From Polyangiaceae bacterium (GTDB taxonomy: Bacteria > Myxococcota_A > Polyangia > Polyangiales > Polyangiaceae), in assembly GCA_016719945.1 (NCBI GenBank), contig JADJYE010000001.1, forward strand, positions 372,001 through 436,000: DNA of 64,000 nt. Reading direction: 5' to 3'. Below the pieces are notes generated by a model, which made no database searches, had not been told where the DNA came from, and was given only the letters and a program-made list of their open reading frames with translations. Made by a program: the position numbers and the translations under genes. Of the stretch, positions 1 to 10,388 are shown in pieces. Positions within the stretch are counted from its first letter, which is position 1. Each line of letters starts with the position of its first letter.

Positions 1-2
1 AG

Positions 3-602
3 ATCCAGTTCGACTGCGGCGAGCTTGCAGTTCCGATCCGTCTTCGCTGTGGGGCCGTGAGTCTGGAGGAGGAGCTCGCGATATCGCCGGGGCCGGACGT
101 CGTAAGAGAAGAGCTCAAGCTCTTTCCATTGCCGTGCGAGGTGGATGCCCAAGATAGCGTTGGCGAAGACTTGGCGAGCGCCATCGACGCATGGTGTGAC
201 GACGCGGGCAGTCCGTTCGCCGCCACGTTCCGTCGGGCACTGCATATAAAGAGCACGGCGCGCTCCGTTTGCGCCAAATACTCCGTATCGTCGGAGGCTG
301 ACCTGGCCGTGTCCTGGCGTTCGCAGCTTAAGCTTCCCTCGGGGATCTTCCGCGTGGCGATCACCACGAAGGCAAACGCAGATCGCCCCTTCTGCACCGT
401 GGAGCTGGGGGGCGAGCCAGCAGATCCAGTACGGGAGGGCCTGAGCCGCGTCTTTCTCACCCAGGTCTTGGGGCCGGCTGAGCAGGAGCTGACGGTTCGA
501 TGCGATCGGTTCTCCTTCAGCTCCTGCACGTCGCAAGCGAACCAGCCCCCTCGGACCAGTGACTCGCTGGATGTGCTGATCGACGTGACGCTCATCGAGT
601 GA
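3..602 (+). CDS. Hypothetical protein, 5' end outside window
   Basis: The frame is open from base 3 to the TGA at 600-602, so about 199 residues of the C-terminal part are visible. A GTG at 57 could be read as a start, but the codons before it are also clean coding sequence, so truncation by the window edge is the better reading. I recognise no domain. The visible part has eight cysteines scattered along it and no transmembrane segment, which would suit an exported Cys-containing protein; that is inference. Its end lies 2 bp from the convergent end of the sigma-factor gene. Confidence 0.6.
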   Translation: MQFDCGELAVPIRLRCGAVSLEEELAISPGPDVVREELKLFPLPCEVDAQDSVGEDLASAIDAWCDDAGSPFAATFRRALHIKSTARSVCAKYSVSSEADLAVSWRSQLKLPSGIFRVAITTKANADRPFCTVELGGEPADPVREGLSRVFLTQVLGPAEQELTVRCDRFSFSSCTSQANQPPRTSDSLDVLIDVTLIE

Positions 603-604
603 TC

Positions 605-1252
605 TCAGAGTTCTTGTGGCGCTTCGCCGAAGCGTCGCCGCAAGGTGGCAATGGCGGCGCGCACGAGGCGGTAGGCGTCCTCTTTCGAATCGAGGCTCAT
701 CGAGGCCGCCAGCTCGTGGAGCTCGGCCCCCTGCAGCCATTGCTCGAGCGCAGCAAGCTGCGGTGGCGGCAGGTGACTCCTCGAGAACTCGACGATCTCG
801 CGAGCCGTCTGCTGCGGTGTCACCGGGGGGCGGTAGCTGGGCTCGACGGGATCGACCAGCTGGAGGAGCTCGTTGAACGCGCGCATTCGGCTTAGGCCCT
901 CCCGCTTGCCGCGGCCGCGGCGCTGCCGCACCAGCTCGCGCGCGGCGTTGGTGAGCACGATCAGCAGCCAGTCCTGTACGGTCTTGCCGGGGTGGCGCGT
1001 GCGCCAATCGAGATACTGGCGCAGCGCTTCTGCGTCATCTCGCTCGAGCTTCTCCAGCACGCGCGTCATCACCTCTCTCGGAGCGTCCTCGTGGCGGAGC
1101 GATTCGAGAAGGCGGATGCGCGCCAGCGCGGGACCGAGAAAGGCGCACAGCTGCGCCATCAGCTCCGAGTTTCGCGACCTGTCACCGGCAGCGCGTCCCA
1201 GGACCAGCTGCTCCAGGAGCGCCCAGTCGACCGCTGAGGTCGCGCTCGTCAT
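605..1252 (-). CDS. Sigma-70 family (ECF-like) RNA polymerase sigma factor
   Basis: A 215-residue protein with the two-helical-domain layout of a small sigma factor. Residues ~15-110 resemble region 2 (acidic/aromatic helix with WRTRHPG and QDWLLIVLTNAARELVRQRR). Residues ~150-210 resemble region 4, with a helix-turn-helix around ELHELAASMSLDSKEDAYRL. It is divergent from classic ECF factors, having a long basic linker (RRGRGKREG) between the regions. The ATG overlaps the stop of the upstream lipoprotein gene by 4 bp (ATGA), so the two are translationally coupled. The lipoprotein may be a target or regulator. No anti-sigma factor is adjacent; the divergent kinase at 2298 is a candidate regulator by position only. 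Confidence 0.72.
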   Translation of the reverse strand: MTSATSAVDWALLEQLVLGRAAGDRSRNSELMAQLCAFLGPALARIRLLESLRHEDAPREVMTRVLEKLERDDAEALRQYLDWRTRHPGKTVQDWLLIVLTNAARELVRQRRGRGKREGLSRMRAFNELLQLVDPVEPSYRPPVTPQQTAREIVEFSRSHLPPPQLAALEQWLQGAELHELAASMSLDSKEDAYRLVRAAIATLRRRFGEAPQEL

Positions 1253-2148
1253 GGGGTCGGTAGCAGGCCGAAGGTCGTGATCGCGCCAGCGCGGATCGGG
1301 ATCGTAGTGACGCCGATCAGTTCCCCGGTCGCGGCCAGGGTGGCCGATACCTCTACCGCCGGGCCTGGCTCGACGTTTGCCGCCAGCGCGAGGCCATCGT
1401 CGTTCGTCTCTGTCAGCGCCGCGTCTGGGAACCCGTCGTCGTTCAAGTAACCGAGCGTGGCGCCGCTCGACGGGTCGATGTTCAGTGCCGCGCCGCGCGT
1501 CTCGTACGTGCCGCAGTCGAACACGATCGCGGCCAAGTGTCCGCGGTTCGGGTCCGGCGGCGACCCGGTCAGCAAGAATGCGCCGCCGTCGAGCCGTGTT
1601 TGGCCCACGACACCGAACTCGATGTGCGGATCGTTCGTGTACGGCCGCACGGTGGGGATGAGGTTGATGGGGTAACCGTCTGCAGCGATCTCAAAGTAGC
1701 CGGTCCACCCCTCGGAGTCCGGCGCGACGGTCAAGTCGAGCGTGACTCGCCCCTGATCGTCGGTGACCGCGCTGTCGGCAGGGGCTGTGCACAGGTAGTC
1801 GGTCCGCAGGCAAGCCTTGACCATGGCGCCGACCAGGAGAAACGTCGGATCGTCCTCGTCGAAGAACTGCAGTTGCGCCTCCATGTTGGGCGTGTCGAGG
1901 GGCGGCCACTCCACGTCTCCCAGGCAACCCCATTGCGGGTCCACCGCGCCGCCAACCCCCCCCGCGCCTGCGGAGGGGTCCCCTCCGGCACCTCCAGCAC
2001 CCCCTACGTCCCCCGCGCCCGTGGCGGAACCGCCTCCGCCAGGCAGGTCAAGGCCGCCTGTTCCGCCGGTTCCGCCTCCCCCGCTGCTCTCGGGGTCAGT
2101 GCACCCGAACGACAACGCCACCATGAACGCAAACCCGAGGACTTTCAC
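1249..2148 (-). CDS. Lipoprotein with Gly-rich linker
   Basis: A 299-residue exported lipoprotein. A short signal peptide ends in a lipobox-like ALSFGC (Cys16). It is followed by ~45 residues of GGTGG/GGAGG linker typical of myxobacterial surface lipoproteins, then a ~230-residue globular part rich in beta-strand-like sequence. The segment around residues 90-190 (LVGAMVKACL, RVTLDLTVAPDSEGW, GYFEIAADGYP) resembles a carboxypeptidase-regulatory-like beta fold, but I cannot assign a family. It is the first gene of a two-gene operon with the sigma factor (ATGA overlap) and is divergent from the kinase gene at 2298, leaving a ~149-bp shared promoter region. Confidence 0.7.
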   Translation of the reverse strand: MKVLGFAFMVALSFGCTDPESSGGGGTGGTGGLDLPGGGGSATGAGDVGGAGGAGGDPSAGAGGVGGAVDPQWGCLGDVEWPPLDTPNMEAQLQFFDEDDPTFLLVGAMVKACLRTDYLCTAPADSAVTDDQGRVTLDLTVAPDSEGWTGYFEIAADGYPINLIPTVRPYTNDPHIEFGVVGQTRLDGGAFLLTGSPPDPNRGHLAAIVFDCGTYETRGAALNIDPSSGATLGYLNDDGFPDAALTETNDDGLALAANVEPGPAVEVSATLAATGELIGVTTIPIRAGAITTFGLLPTP

Positions 2149-2297
2149 GGGCGCGAGGATACATCACGGTAGCGCTTTGCGCCTCAGCAGACGACCTCCG
2201 CGATGTTTCGTGACAAGTCCGTGGCATGCGCCGTTTTGTGGCCATTCCCAAGAATTCTTCGCTTTGAGGGGGGGGCACGAAGTGGCAGACTCCCACC

Positions 2298-3563
<1,266 letters not shown>

Positions 3564-3567
<4 letters not shown>

Positions 3568-4523
3568 AGACGGTTCGCTTGCTCACCCTCTGGCTCGCGA
3601 TGGTGCCTTGCTTGGCGCAAGCCCAAGCCTCGCGCGATCCCGCGGGCGCGGAAGCGCTATTCAACGAGGCGCTGCGGCTCTTGGACCTCGAAGACTTGAG
3701 GGCCGCCTGCGACAAGTTCGTGGCCAGTCAAGCCCTGGACCCATCTCCTGCGACCCTGCTACACGTTGGCCGCTGTCACGAGCACGAGCGCCGTTTTGCG
3801 TCCGCGCACAATGCGTTCCACGAGGGTTTGAAGCTGATTCGTGGCATCTCCCCCGGCGAAGAGCGCAGGCGTGCGCTCGAGCCGGAGCTCGTGCAGGGCA
3901 AGGAGCGTACCTTCGCGAAGCAGGCCCACTTGCTGATTGGCTCGGCTTCCCTGCCACCGAATACCCGCGTCACGCGCAACAGCCTCACTACCGTGACGGA
4001 CCAGCTGTTACCAACCGATCCCGGCATGGTGCTGGTGCAAGCAGAGGCTCCGGGGTTCAGGCCGCTCACCGTGCAGATTGAGCTGGCCGAAGGCGAGACG
4101 CGGGAGGTTTCCTTGGTGCTCGTCGCAGAGCAGCCCTCACCCCTCGGTGACGTGGAGCGAGCGGCCCCCAGCGCTCCGGCTGTGGCGTCTGCCATGCAAC
4201 CGATGACGGTGGCGGGCTGGTCCTTGTTGGGTGCAGGAGCCGGAAGCGCGCTCGTATCTGCCGGGCTCGGCATTGCCGCTTGGGTCGACGTCGGGCGCTC
4301 GAACTCGCTGTGCGATGAACGAGACTACTGCACCCTGGAAGGTGTCGAACTGCGAAACCAAGCGAGCACTCTGTCGATCTCAGCCTGGATCACGGGGGGC
4401 GCTTCGGCCCTCGCGTTCGGCACCGGTCTCACGTTGCTGCTCGTCGCGCCGAAGACGCCCGGCTCCACCGTTCGAGTAAAGGCGGGCGCCCGCGGAGTAT
4501 CGCTCGAGCTTGGCTGGCTGTGA
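3564..4523 (+). CDS. TPR/PEGA-type exported membrane protein
   Basis: A 319-residue protein starting at an ATG inside the preceding gene's stop (ATGA). An N-terminal signal peptide (LLTLWLAMVPCLAQAQA) precedes TPR-like helices (EALFNEALRLLDLEDL, ATLLHVGRCHEHERRFASA), a PEGA-like beta segment at ~120-190, and two hydrophobic helices near the C-terminus separated by a loop with a Cys pair (CDERDYC). The same layout occurs in the genes at 12010 and, more loosely, 33701. It probably sits in the periplasm or at the inner membrane, and the upstream kinase may act in the same pathway. The function is unknown. The stop overlaps the GTG of the next gene (GTGA). Confidence 0.78.
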
Positions 4524-5751
4524 GACTCTTCCTGGCCTGGGCGTTCGCACTCGGCTGCACTCCGCCGGGGCTAGCGGGCGAGCAGACGGAAGAGCCAGTC
4601 TCGACCGCCTGCCCGTTCGGTCGCGAGGCCGTGGCACGAGGACTCCGCCCGGGCGAAGCACCGGCCCCCGCCACCCTCCGCCTATTGATGGCGCGGTCCT
4701 GCTGGCGCATTGGCCGGCGGGCTCTCCGGCCGACGGGTTCCGAGGCGATACCGCGCAGGTGCTCGACGGCGGGGTCTGGGTGGACTCCCCCCTGCGCGCC
4801 ATCGATCCCTGCGGCGCTGGTGCGCACGTACCTCTGGTCACTGGACAGCCGGAAGCCCCTAGGCCAGCCGTGACCGCCCGCGGCCGGGTGCTGACGCTGG
4901 CATGTGGCGAACGGGTGGACGAGGTCACGACTGAGATCGACCTCGACCCCTCGGCCGACCCGGCCGCGGCCATCATCGATCTGCCCTGCACGGGAGACCG
5001 TTGGCTCTGGTTGTGGAACGCGCGAAGCTGCGCAGACATCCTCGCGCGCTTCCCCAATGCACCGACGGGTCGCTACACGATCGACCCAGACGGCCCCGCG
5101 GGGGACCCTCCGGGTGAGGCCTTCTGTGATCAAGTGAGCCTTGGCGGGGGGTGGACGCGGGTCCTCGGGGTGCGCCACGGGCCGAGTGGCGAGGCCCCAG
5201 AGATCACCCGCCCCACAACCCTCCGCGAAGGCCTTGCTGTTGCCTCGGCGGAGAAGGGCTACGTCACGGCGTCGAGCCTGGGGGCGCTGCCTCCGCGAGA
5301 GGGTTGGCTGTCCTTTCGGTTCTATTGTCACCGCCATAACAGCCCCTGACTCCACCTGATGACGGCCCAACCGCATCTCGACCGCTTCCTCACGGGTGAG
5401 GTCTTCGAGCCTCCACAAGCACAGGTGACCCGGGTGTTGCAGAGTGATCTCGTGGACACAGGGCTGTTCGGGAGTAGCTTTGGCGACGACAGCACCCTTG
5501 GCAGAAAGCCTCAATTCTGGGGCCAGGACCCGACGTTCTTCAACGGGTGGGCCAGCGGCCGCTGGGGCGACTTGTCGCTGAGCCTCGACCTCGAGGACCG
5601 CGTCGCAGACCACCCCATGTACATGCCGCGGGACGACGAGAACGATCTGCCACGCGGCTTTCGCGCGACCCAGGAGTTCCTGGAGTGCGACGGCGGCGCG
5701 GCCGTCGCTCCCGACGCCGAGGCCGGGGTGTGGATGGTGTTCGCTCGGTGA
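4520..5751 (+). pseudogene. Fibrinogen-like-domain lipoprotein, frame broken
   Basis: GTG at 4520 overlaps the previous stop and begins a lipoprotein signal (MRLFLAWAFALGC). Coding sequence then switches frame between ~4655 and 4690 and continues as a secreted domain with the fibrinogen/COLF1-like signature: SCADIL, APTGRYTIDPDG, FCDQVSLGGGWTRV, then WLSFRFYC. This second frame is stopped by TGA at 5347-5349 and reopens directly, running LHLMTAQP onward to 5751. That last part contains FNGWASGRWGD and ends with GVWMVFAR. One shift and one in-frame stop are therefore needed to explain ~410 residues. This could be a decaying gene or sequence errors. It is the third gene of the kinase/TPR run. 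Confidence 0.65.
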
Positions 5752-5845
5752 CGGGCGAGTGGGGCGGGCGGTGGTGCCGGCGGGTGCCGATCCTTTGCCC
5801 GTTCCCGCTCCGTTTGGACTTCCCCCCGCCAAGCGGACAGGTTGA

Positions 5846-6003
5846 CTATGCCGCCATCGCGGCGATGTGTCTCTTGAGTTCGAACTCGATGGGGCTCTCG
5901 TAATCGATGAACGAGCCCCCTGCACCGCGAGTGCCGGCGCTTGGGGTTGTAGTAGCCATCGAGGTATTCGCCGATAGCGTGGGTCGCGAGGTCGTGATCA
6001 ACC
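5846..6003 (-). mobile_element. IS3-family transposase remnant (C-terminal end)
   Basis: The minus-strand translation contains the end of an IS3-type DDE integrase: IGEYLDGYYNPKRRHS in one frame and, after a frame change, DYESPIEFE in another. These match the family's conserved tail, where YNxxRRHS is followed by a (S/P)P-x-EFE block. Only ~50 codons remain and they are in two frames, so the fragment cannot be active. It abuts the IS66-type fragment directly, which marks a junction between two degraded insertion sequences. Confidence 0.65.
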
Positions 6004-6007
6004 GGGA

Positions 6008-6244
6008 CGTGTGACCGGCCTGCCCACCGCGCTTGCGGCCCGATGCCTCTTTCGACGGCCGCGTCCCGGGCGGATCGCTCGACGGCGGCTCGTGCGAATT
6101 GGTCGAGTTCTGCCCGAGCTGACGCTCCAGCTCCGCGACTCGACCCCTCAAGCGCGCGATCTCGGCATCGCGAGCCGCAACGACTTCCAGCAGCCGAGCC
6201 ACCTGCGCCTCCAGCCTGCTGATGCGCTCGTCCGCAATCGCCAC
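6008..6244 (-). mobile_element. IS66-family transposase remnant (N-terminal end)
   Basis: About 79 codons of the N-terminal region of an IS66-type TnpC: a coiled-coil (RISRLEAQVARLLEV, RLRGRVAELERQLGQN) followed by the conserved NSTNSHEPPSSD and GRKRGGQAGH motifs. The fragment then fuses in frame to unrelated IS3-derived sequence, so the catalytic domain is absent. The Met at 6244 is probably the original start. Together with the IS3 piece it forms a composite scar immediately downstream of the broken fibrinogen-like gene. Confidence 0.7.
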
Positions 6245-6289
6245 ACCGCGAATCGATCACGCAGCGATCTCCCTGTCGATCCCCCTCAG

Positions 6290-6356
6290 CATATGATCAC
6301 GTATAGCCATCAGGTCGCGGACCCCGTGAACGGGTACCCCTGGAGGGGTTACGTTA
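6290..6356. repeat. Possible IS66-type terminal region
   Basis: Upstream of the TnpC fragment, the minus strand begins GTAACGTAACCCC and continues CAGGGGTACCCGTTCACG. An end starting with GTAA suits IS66-type terminal inverted repeats. It contains a short palindrome (ACCCCTGGAGGGGT). No matching second end or target duplication is visible in the window, so the assignment is tentative. Confidence 0.3.
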
Positions 6357-6364
6357 CAGCAACC

Positions 6365-7264
6365 TCAGAATCGCCACAGCGACTGGATCCCTCCGCCGTC
6401 GTGTCCAGCGGTCCACTGAAAAGCCGCCGGGACCGACGAAACAAGTGCCCGGTCTCGTCCGGTGGTAGCGAAGCCAATGATTCCACCTAGTAGACTTGCG
6501 CCTCCGAGCGAAGTGCTCACACCGCCCCCCACGACCAGCGCTGTGTCGGAGGTTTGGCTCAGCGAGTCAAGGGCGAGCATGCTGATGCCGGTGGCAAGGC
6601 CGACACTCCCAAGTACCGTAAGGACAATGGCCGGGGCGAAGGAGCCTCGAGCCTCCACGTCGAGCGACTTGCTGGCTGGGAATATGTGGACTCTTCGCTC
6701 GAACTCCCGCGAACCAGTGCTCACCGAAATCCTGGCTGAACCAGCCGTGGCAGCCAAGGCGCATGGGCTTCTGCAGCTAGTTGGCCTGCCATCCGAAGGG
6801 ATCACGGTTACGGTTGCACCGTCCGCCCCGGCCACAGCAAGATGGATAGTCGGGTCCGATTTACCGTCCGACGCGTTGTCGTGGCCTTGACGAACCGGTT
6901 TGGCATCTTCGCACCCGCACTGCCCGAGGCCACTGGCGTCGTCATTGCAGACTTGTACTCCACTCGCTCCGCCCGGACACGCGCACGAGACTTGTTGTCC
7001 TGGAATGCAAACAGCGCGAGCTCCACTGTCGGCCTCGCGGTCTGCTGTAGGAGGAGCTGCACTGGCTCGCGACGGGGAGAGGAGTACGGGGAGTCCCATC
7101 CCGAGGCAAAACACTGCGGCGAGTTTACAGGCCACGCTCGTGTTGTGCCCAAGTCTCCGAGCTGGCAATCGTGTCGTGTCGCACTGCTGTACGTTGGTCC
7201 GAAGTGCCAGCGTATTGACTGTTGGAGTGTGATTGAATGAGGTCATGCCTGCGCGATTCGTCAT
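6365..7264 (-). CDS. Exported PEGA-like membrane protein
   Basis: Up to 299 residues. A signal-peptide-like stretch begins near residue 44 (VACKLAAVFCLGMGLPVLL), so a GTG at ~7135 is a plausible alternative start to the ATG at 7264. A small Cys cluster follows (CIPGQQVSCACPGG, CGC), then a PEGA-like beta segment (TVTVIPSDGRPTSC to RRVHIFPASKSLDV). Two hydrophobic helices near the C-terminus follow (IVLTVLGSVGLATGISML, LGGASLLGGIIGF). The last residues are SLWRF. The arrangement resembles the TPR-PEGA proteins in this window but lacks the TPR part. It lies between the transposase scar and another lipoprotein gene; function unknown. Confidence 0.65.
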   Translation of the reverse strand: MTNRAGMTSFNHTPTVNTLALRTNVQQCDTTRLPARRLGHNTSVACKLAAVFCLGMGLPVLLSPSRASAAPPTADREADSGARAVCIPGQQVSCACPGGASGVQVCNDDASGLGQCGCEDAKPVRQGHDNASDGKSDPTIHLAVAGADGATVTVIPSDGRPTSCRSPCALAATAGSARISVSTGSREFERRVHIFPASKSLDVEARGSFAPAIVLTVLGSVGLATGISMLALDSLSQTSDTALVVGGGVSTSLGGASLLGGIIGFATTGRDRALVSSVPAAFQWTAGHDGGGIQSLWRF

Positions 7265-7321
7265 GGTCCCATGAGACGGTGCTCGACGTGATTCGTCACG
7301 CGCGAGGCGGTTCGCAAGGTG

Positions 7322-8608
7322 CTACAGAGGCGCGCGCCTCAGGTAAACTGTCATGGTCGCGGCATCCGCTTCCGTCCAGTACACGGACGTCGAATCGACG
7401 GCGAGACTTTGCACCGGAAGGTCTGCGACGCCGATCCACGCCGGGGTCTGGAGCAGCCCGCCATTGGGCACGCAGAAGACGCCGCTCGACTCCAGCCAGC
7501 ACACGTGCGCCGGGTCTGCCGCCAAGGCCTGGGGAGCCACCTCCAGGTCGGCAGGCGAAGCAATTACGGCGACGTCCAGACCAGCCCCCCGGATGATGGC
7601 CTGCCCACCTGCTCCGATGGAGGTGTCGGTGGACGACCAGAACAGCGCGTCTCCCACCCCGACCAGCGACGACACGCCGGTGTCTGTATAGGCGATAGCC
7701 GCGCTGTTCGCGGGAGCGGTCCACGACCAGATGTTGGCGTCGGTCCCGAGCCACCAAGCTCGGTCATCTCCGCCGGTTGGCGACCAAACCATCTCCAGGG
7801 GTTGGTTGGAGCCTTCCAAGATGGCCCCATTCGGGAGCCACACGTAGGAGTAATTCTGCGCGCCGGTGCCGCCACACGCGCGCAGCGCACCATGCCCTTC
7901 GACCCACACGCCGCCGCGCGCGGTGACGCTGCCCCCGCCACCGCTCACCGCGCCGCAGTGCTGGTCGATGAGTATCGTCCAGACCGGGTTCGGAGCCAGC
8001 GCGCTCGTGACAAAGACCTGCCCGCCTGTGCCTCCTTGACCAAGGTAGCGGGTCGCGACCAGATGCGCTCCCGAGTGGAGGAGGCCGGACATGCCACCGC
8101 AGTCCTCGAGTGATACGTCGGCCAGGCCGCCCGTTTTGGGCACATGGTAGATCGTGCTGGCGGTCGCGAAGTAGACGTACGGGTCTGCTTCGTGAGTCGT
8201 GACAGGAGCACCCAATAGTGGGCCGCTAAACGCCCCGCAGAAGGCGCCATAGGGCTTGTTCGCGAGCGTGACGGGATCGCACTGGCCCGACACGCACATC
8301 GTGCCGGGGAACGCGCCCTCAAAGGTGCAATCACGTGCGCAGGCGCCGCAGTTCGTCGCGTCAGTGGACGTGCTCACGCATTCCGTTCCGCACAGCGTTT
8401 CGTCGGCCGCGCAGCCAGGTGCCCCGCCGGCTCCTCCACCGCCACTGCCTCCAGGGCCTGCGGCGTCCCCTCCCGTGCCGGTGCCTCCGGCGCCTTGGGA
8501 GCTGGTGGGCGCACCGCCGGTGCCATTGCCACCCTGGGACGAGGTCGACCCGTCGTCCCCGCAGGAGGCGGTCCAGAGGAGAAGCAAAGGCCACGGACGT
8601 TTTGCCAT
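7322..8608 (-). CDS. Lipoprotein with Cys-rich segment and beta-propeller-like body
   Basis: A 428-residue lipoprotein. The signal peptide ends LLLWTASC (Cys16) and is followed by ~45 residues of Gly/Ser/Thr linker. A short Cys-rich unit follows (CAADETLCGTECVSTSTDATNCGACARDC), with the NCGxCxxxC pattern common in myxobacterial surface proteins. The remaining ~310 residues contain repeated YVYFAT, VYWTE and VCWLES-type strands spaced about 45-55 residues apart, suggesting a beta-propeller, though I cannot name the family. It lies 86 bp downstream of the PGRS-like lipoprotein gene on the same strand and may be co-transcribed with it. Confidence 0.72.
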   Translation of the reverse strand: MAKRPWPLLLLWTASCGDDGSTSSQGGNGTGGAPTSSQGAGGTGTGGDAAGPGGSGGGGAGGAPGCAADETLCGTECVSTSTDATNCGACARDCTFEGAFPGTMCVSGQCDPVTLANKPYGAFCGAFSGPLLGAPVTTHEADPYVYFATASTIYHVPKTGGLADVSLEDCGGMSGLLHSGAHLVATRYLGQGGTGGQVFVTSALAPNPVWTILIDQHCGAVSGGGGSVTARGGVWVEGHGALRACGGTGAQNYSYVWLPNGAILEGSNQPLEMVWSPTGGDDRAWWLGTDANIWSWTAPANSAAIAYTDTGVSSLVGVGDALFWSSTDTSIGAGGQAIIRGAGLDVAVIASPADLEVAPQALAADPAHVCWLESSGVFCVPNGGLLQTPAWIGVADLPVQSLAVDSTSVYWTEADAATMTVYLRRAPL

Positions 8609-8693
8609 GGACCGAGAGACGGCGGGTCCAGGGGATTCGTCACGCGCCGCTGGTTACCTCAGCAGGCAGCGTCGAGCGCCCCCAAACGTCACG

Positions 8694-10298
8694 CTAGAGT
8701 TCCAGCCGCTCGTGCTGCTCGCCGGGCTTGCCTGTGGCGCCCTGCGACGCCATGCCCCCGAAGCCGCCCACGCCGCCGCCCGCGACGGCTCCCACGCCGG
8801 AAAGGTCGATCGTGCCGCCCGTCGGCTCGGGGCCAGCGAACGCGATGCCGATCGAGCTGCCGCCGTTGCCGCCCGCGCCGTTGCCGCCGTCGCTCCCGCG
8901 CCCGCCATCGCCGCCGCGACAGGCGGCGTCGACGGTCTGGGCGAGGTTCTCGAGGCCGCCGTCGCCACCGTCGCCGCCGTTCTGTCCAGGCTGGCCGATC
9001 TGGCCTCCGCCGCCGGCGCCACCCGCGCCCACCCGGATCGTGACATTGTCGCCGAGGACCACCGTGTCCGCGTTGAACGTGAGCAGGCCGATGCTGCTGC
9101 CTCCGCCTTGGCCCCCTTGGCCCCCCGCGCCGCGACATCCGCCCGTGCCGCCCGCTCCGCCGCCTGCGCCGTAGGTGTTCGTGCCCTCCGAGCCGCCGCC
9201 CCCGCCGCCGCTCGTCCCGTGGATCCCGGGGACCCCGGGCAGGCCGTCGGCGCGTTGCCAGCCCGACGCCGTCAAGCTCGCGAGCAGCGGGTTCATCAGG
9301 CCCGAGACTCCGGGACCGCCGTTGGTGCCGTTCGTCCCGGGGAAGCAAATAGGGGGATTTGCGTCGAGATCCTGTCCCCCTCCGCCTGCCGCGCCGTTTC
9401 CGAAGTCCCCAGGCGCGCCGTCCCCGCCGTTGGGGTTCGCTGCGCCGTCGTCCCCACCGAGCCCGCCGTTGCCGCCGCGCCGCGACATGCCCTCGCAGAC
9501 GTTCGTCCCAGACACCGCAGCCAGCGGCGTCTGGGCTCCGTTGCGACCGGGCTGGCCGTTGTTCGCGGGAGAAGCCTGCGGGAGCATGTCGGGCGGCGCC
9601 GCGCCCGCCGCGCCGTCCCCCGCGACGATCGAGACCTCCTCCATCGTGACGTAGGCGTTGGCTCGGATGAAGACGCCGATCGAGCTGTCGCCCGGCAGGA
9701 GAGCGGTCGGCGCTTCGACGTCGAACGACAGCAGGGTCGTCTCGAGGAACGCGTCTCCTTCGAGGGTCAGGGCCGGCACCCCGGCGTCACCGAGGATCTT
9801 CGGGCGCGGGCTGGCAGCGGAGTAGATCCAGGTCGCGCAGTCGAGCCCGCCGTAGAGCGACACACCGGCGGGGAGCGTCACGCTCCCGCCCAGCTCGGGG
9901 CTGCCGCACACATAGATCCGGGTCGCGCCGCCGAGGTTGTCGAGCGCCGTGACCAGGTCTGGGTACGGAGACTCTCGCGTCCCGACGCCGCCTCCGCCCT
10001 CGGCCACGTACACGCCACACCGCGCCTCGATCTCACCGCCCTCTACCGGCAAGCAACCCGGATTGGGAGGTGAGCCGCCTTCGCCGCCCATGCCGCCCGA
10101 GGCGTCGCCGCCGCTGCCGGCGCCGCCGCCGCCGGTCGTGCTGCTCGCTCCGCCATCGCCGCCCTCACCGCCGGCCCCCTTGCACGCGTTCGCGTCGGGG
10201 AACTCGGAGCAGAAGTCGTCGAAGCAGCCGCTGGAAAGGAGGGCCAGAGTCAGGAGGGTTCGAGCCGAGAGGCGACGGAACACAGGGCTGATGGTCAT
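8694..10298 (-). CDS. PGRS-like Gly-rich lipoprotein, tandem paralogue 1
   Basis: A 534-residue lipoprotein. I start it at the ATG whose product begins MTISPVFRRLSART, 12 codons inside the longest frame, because this places the signal peptide correctly (lipobox LLSSGC). A Gly-rich linker precedes a conserved domain (GCLPVEG, CGVYVAEGGGG, SLYGGLDCATW, SSIGVFIRAN) that looks like parallel beta-helix rungs. Then come long GGxGGxGG stretches reminiscent of PE-PGRS proteins, punctuated by GSSIGLLTFNADTV and GSSIGIAFAGPEP. It is a close paralogue of the gene at 10389 and probably forms a cell-surface structure; the ligand is unknown. Confidence 0.75.
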   Translation of the reverse strand: MTISPVFRRLSARTLLTLALLSSGCFDDFCSEFPDANACKGAGGEGGDGGASSTTGGGGAGSGGDASGGMGGEGGSPPNPGCLPVEGGEIEARCGVYVAEGGGGVGTRESPYPDLVTALDNLGGATRIYVCGSPELGGSVTLPAGVSLYGGLDCATWIYSAASPRPKILGDAGVPALTLEGDAFLETTLLSFDVEAPTALLPGDSSIGVFIRANAYVTMEEVSIVAGDGAAGAAPPDMLPQASPANNGQPGRNGAQTPLAAVSGTNVCEGMSRRGGNGGLGGDDGAANPNGGDGAPGDFGNGAAGGGGQDLDANPPICFPGTNGTNGGPGVSGLMNPLLASLTASGWQRADGLPGVPGIHGTSGGGGGGSEGTNTYGAGGGAGGTGGCRGAGGQGGQGGGSSIGLLTFNADTVVLGDNVTIRVGAGGAGGGGQIGQPGQNGGDGGDGGLENLAQTVDAACRGGDGGRGSDGGNGAGGNGGSSIGIAFAGPEPTGGTIDLSGVGAVAGGGVGGFGGMASQGATGKPGEQHERLEL

Positions 10299-10388
10299 TC
10301 GGGTCTCCAAGCAAGCTACGGGAACGGCGGTCATCGTTGGATCAAGGTCTCGTCGAGGTGATGGATCCCGGGGTCGGCGCCGCGTGGA

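Noticed and set aside
5752..6364. Active insertion sequence
   Set aside because: Both transposase parts are incomplete and in mixed frames; no matching inverted ends or target duplication were found.
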